Assembly: GCA_020061965.1 (NCBI GenBank)
Contig: JAGUXG010000047.1
Span: forward strand, 1-7,040
DNA length: 7,040 nt
Origin: a bacterium
GTDB taxonomy: Bacteria > UBA9089 > UBA9088 > JAGUXG01
Direction of reading: 5' to 3'
How positions within the stretch are numbered: position 1 is the stretch's first letter; the number at the start of each line of letters is the position of its first letter. The translations under genes and the position numbers were made by a program. The notes below the pieces were generated by a model that was given only the letters and a program-made list of their open reading frames with translations, had not been told where the DNA came from and searched no databases. This document shows positions 5,388-7,040 of this stretch, in pieces.

Positions 5388-6464
5388 TTACAATGTCACT
5401 CCAATCCTTTGTGCCCTTTGTTCAAATTCTGTAGGGTTTGATGTCTTCTGAATCGCCTCAGCATAAGTGACCACACCCCTTTTACACAAAGAGAGCAAAG
5501 ATTGGTCCAGGGTGTGCATACCAAACTTTCCTCCACCCTGAATAATGGAGTAAATCTGGTGGCTTTTACCTGTCCGTATCAAACTTCGGACACCGGTGTT
5601 AGCTATCAGCAACTCTGTGGCGACAGCCCTTCCTCTTCCATCTGCTTTAATAAGCAATGTCTGAGAGAGAATAGCCTGAATGGTCATTGACAGTTGCGCC
5701 CGTATCTGGGTCTGTTGTTCAGGAGGATAGACATCTATGATTCTATCTATTGTCTGGACAGCGTCTGTGGTGTGTAGTGTGGTAAGGACAAGTTGCCCCG
5801 TCTCAGCAGCAGTGACTGCTGCGCTTATTGTCTCCAAATCTCTTAGCTCACCCACTAAGATAATATCAGGGTCTTCACGAGTCACATGCTTTAAGGCTTC
5901 AGCAAAAGACCTTGTGTCAACGCCCAGCTCCCTTTGATTTATAGAGGCAAGATCATCCTTATAAATAAACTCCACTGGGTCTTCAATTGTGATAATGTTG
6001 CACCTTCTGGTCTGATTTATGTTATTAACAAGGGCTGCCAGGGTAGTTGACTTTCCAGAACCAGTTGGACCTGTAACTAAGATCATGCCTCGTGGTTTTA
6101 AGGCAACATCTTTCAGAATAATAGGAAGTTCAAGCTCTTCAACTGTGGGAATCTTAAGCGGAATGGCTCTAATTGCCGCTCCAACATTATTCTGTTGCCA
6201 ATAAATATTAACCCTAAACCTTGTCTCCCAACCTTGCGGTGTATAGGCAACATCCAACTCTCTTGTTTCTGTAAAGATCTTCTTTCTCTCCTCATTGAGC
6301 ATCTCAAAGAGGACATTTTTTGTATCATCGCTTGAGAGGTTTGGCAACTGAGCCTTTATGAGCCTTCCATTAATCCTCAAAATAGGAGGCTCCCCTGCTC
6401 TGATATGAAGGTCTGATCCCTTCTTGTCCAACAGCTCCTTTAAGTACTCATCAATCTTCGGCAT
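5388..6464 (-). CDS. pilT: First PilT-family type IV pilus retraction ATPase
   Basis: Twitching-motility motor protein that drives pilus disassembly and retraction. The 358 residues show KGSDLHIRAGEPPILRINGRL (15-35) and a canonical Walker A GPTGSGKST (132-140). The Asp box IEDPVEF (160-166), Walker B DPDIILVGELRD (198-209; GEMRD is more usual), and His box TGQLVLTTLHTTDA (222-235) follow. LIKADGRGRAVATELL (271-286) and the C-terminal GVRSLIRTGK helix (291-300) correspond to AIRNLIREGK; GMHTLDQSLLSL (315-326) is also typical. Length matches PilT. It overlaps the end of the Cys-rich small gene by 14 bp and lacks a good Shine-Dalgarno, so coupling is likely. It is the more canonical of the two tandem paralogues, which probably arose by an old duplication. 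Confidence 0.95.
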   Translation of the reverse strand: MPKIDEYLKELLDKKGSDLHIRAGEPPILRINGRLIKAQLPNLSSDDTKNVLFEMLNEERKKIFTETRELDVAYTPQGWETRFRVNIYWQQNNVGAAIRAIPLKIPTVEELELPIILKDVALKPRGMILVTGPTGSGKSTTLAALVNNINQTRRCNIITIEDPVEFIYKDDLASINQRELGVDTRSFAEALKHVTREDPDIILVGELRDLETISAAVTAAETGQLVLTTLHTTDAVQTIDRIIDVYPPEQQTQIRAQLSMTIQAILSQTLLIKADGRGRAVATELLIANTGVRSLIRTGKSHQIYSIIQGGGKFGMHTLDQSLLSLCKRGVVTYAEAIQKTSNPTEFEQRAQRIGVTL

Positions 6465-6627
6465 CTTTTAATTTCTTATAAATATAGCATTCTGTGCAAG
6501 GCTGTTGTCTTTTACAACATGGAATCTCTACCTTTGTTTCAAAACAATTCTTTAATTCTTTATAAGCATCACAGGTAAGATAATAGCTTGCTGGACACCC
6601 TCTCGCATCACAACATCTCTTTTCCAT
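6451..6627 (-). CDS. Small cysteine-rich protein of 58 residues, first gene of the pilT operon
   Basis: Reads MEKRCCDARGCPASYYLTCD and onward to CTECYIYKKLKDAED, with nine Cys (5, 6, 11, 19, 28, 37, 38, 44, 47), two CC pairs and a final CxxC. There is no signal peptide or membrane segment, so it is probably cytosolic with metal or iron-sulfur binding. The pattern CPA...C...NCFE...PCC...C..CxxYK resembles small Cys-rich two-CW-type domains seen beside signalling proteins, though the Trp residues are absent; this is a resemblance by eye. AAAGGA lies about 10 bases before the ATG. The TGA overlaps the pilT start by 14 bp and the next upstream signal is a good promoter, so it leads the operon. 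At 58 residues it falls below common gene-size cutoffs. Coding reality is supported by the overlap, the ribosome site and the non-random Cys pattern. Confidence 0.8.
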   Translation of the reverse strand: MEKRCCDARGCPASYYLTCDAYKELKNCFETKVEIPCCKRQQPCTECYIYKKLKDAED

Positions 6628-6667
6628 AAAAATTGATTCCTTTCTGTTTTGGCTCTGTCAAAACATC

Positions 6668-6696
6668 ATATTTCTTTACGACAAGTAAAGAAATAT
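6668..6696. promoter_or_regulatory. Perfect 12-bp inverted repeat at the predicted start of the pilT-operon transcript
   Basis: ATATTTCTTTAC (6668-6679) and its exact complement (6685-6696) are separated by 5 bases. It sits directly after the promoter, so it could be a repressor operator or a stabilising 5' hairpin of the mRNA. It lies 41 bases upstream of the Cys-rich start codon and leaves that ribosome site free. Confidence 0.65.
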
Positions 6697-6701
6697 TTAT
6701 A

Positions 6702-6730
6702 AATATATCACTATTTTCTGAATATGTCAA
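6702..6730 (-). promoter_or_regulatory. Sigma-70-like promoter of the Cys-rich/pilT/pilT/phosphoesterase operon
   Basis: On the minus strand a perfect TTGACA (6725-6730) is followed after 17 bp by TATATT (6702-6707), 5 of 6 to the -10 consensus. Transcription would begin near 6695, giving a leader of about 67 nt. A second -10-like TATAAA follows at once. The -35 lies close to where the divergent insertion element begins, so part of the promoter might have come from it. Confidence 0.65.
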
Positions 6731-6839
6731 GAAAATGTTACGTACGATTGTAATCCACAAATGATAATCTCCTATTATCCAGAGAATAGAGATGTCCTAT
6801 ATGAAGACATAAAATATCTTCCTAAAAAAGGAGAATATT

Positions 6840-7040
6840 ATGGAAGAAAAGAATATAATCATAGTGAGTCAAAAGGAACTGAGGCAATTACATACAATTC
6901 GTAGGTTTAGACAAGTAGCTACAAGTAGCTAAAAGAGTATGGAAGCAACAGATATTTTTGTAGCTAACATATAGGCAGATAAGAAGGATAGTGAGAGAGG
7001 AAACTATCCCAGCAATAGATAGTTTTAAGTGGTATATAGG
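6840..7040 (+). pseudogene. 5' end of an ISNCY-like insertion-sequence transposase, broken by a stop and a frameshift
   Basis: An ATG with AAGGAG 6 bases upstream (6828-6833) opens MEEKNIIIVSQKELRQLHTI, then RR, the characteristic start of ISNCY-type transposases (VSQKELKRLHxIRK). The frame stops at TAA 6930-6932 after 30 codons. Past the stop the same frame gives MEATDIF, matching the EAAEIL helix, and then the next frame (+1) gives LTYRQIRRIVREE from 6964, matching the L-RQIRRIVKR helix of the same DNA-binding domain. At least one stop and one frameshift therefore interrupt it. The frame is still open at the window end, so the rest of the element lies outside. No terminal repeat can be fixed from one end. 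It is the only plus-strand gene here and points away from the pilT operon. Confidence 0.72.
6911..6930. repeat. Tandem 10-bp duplication in the transposase remnant
   Basis: ACAAGTAGCT occurs twice in direct succession. It ends in the premature stop codon of the transposase frame, so the duplication may have contributed to its loss. A third GTAGCTA (6960-6966) lies at the frameshift. Confidence 0.8.

Noticed and set aside
5502..6328. Several short open frames within the first pilT on both strands
   Set aside because: They lie inside a clearly conserved gene in other frames and have no recognisable content.
6657..6662. Second TTGACA on the minus strand as a promoter
   Set aside because: No -10 element lies at a proper distance, and transcription would begin after the ribosome site of the Cys-rich gene.
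1..7040. tRNA genes, rRNA genes and CRISPR arrays
   Set aside because: No cloverleaf-like stretch, rRNA segment or regularly spaced repeat was seen on either strand.

Overview
The window reads as a compact, AT-rich bacterial chromosome segment. All intact genes lie on the minus strand and use the ordinary stop codons TAA, TAG and TGA. Ribosomal protein S20, exonuclease VII small subunit, a trans-prenyltransferase, ScpA and two type IV pilus motor ATPases point to a bacterium with type IV pili. The proteins are clear family members but diverged, and I cannot place the organism more precisely. An uncultured lineage is possible, but that is inference.

Layout in the direction of transcription, from right to left: (1) 6628-7040 holds the 5' end of a decayed plus-strand transposase (ISNCY-like N-terminus). 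Between it and the operon is a good minus-strand promoter (TTGACA, 17 bp, TATATT) followed by a perfect 12-bp inverted repeat at the predicted transcript start. (2) 6627-4295 encodes a 58-residue protein with nine cysteines, whose end overlaps the first pilT, then a second pilT-like gene. (3) 4298-3756 is a YfcE/MJ0936-like metallophosphoesterase that overlaps the second pilT by 4 bp. (4) rpsT follows, behind a strong Shine-Dalgarno and a predicted hairpin. scpA starts directly after the rpsT stop codon in the same frame. (5) scpB should follow scpA, and its first 28 codons are there, overlapping scpA. The rest is a short frameshifted remnant, with a perfect 15-bp-arm palindrome at the break. 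(6) About 400 bp without a recognisable gene comes next. (7) 2209-1 encodes Pcm, a DedA-family membrane protein, XseB and an isoprenyl diphosphate synthase cut by the window edge, in a probable second operon.

Functionally, the right half is a pilus-retraction and surface-motility unit with two unexpected partners, the Cys-rich protein and the phosphoesterase. The middle joins translation (S20) with chromosome condensation (ScpA). The left half is protein repair, envelope and isoprenoid housekeeping. The points most worth a second look are the degraded scpB with its palindrome, the unannotated Cys-rich gene, the promoter and hairpin in front of the pilT operon, and the rpsT leader hairpin.
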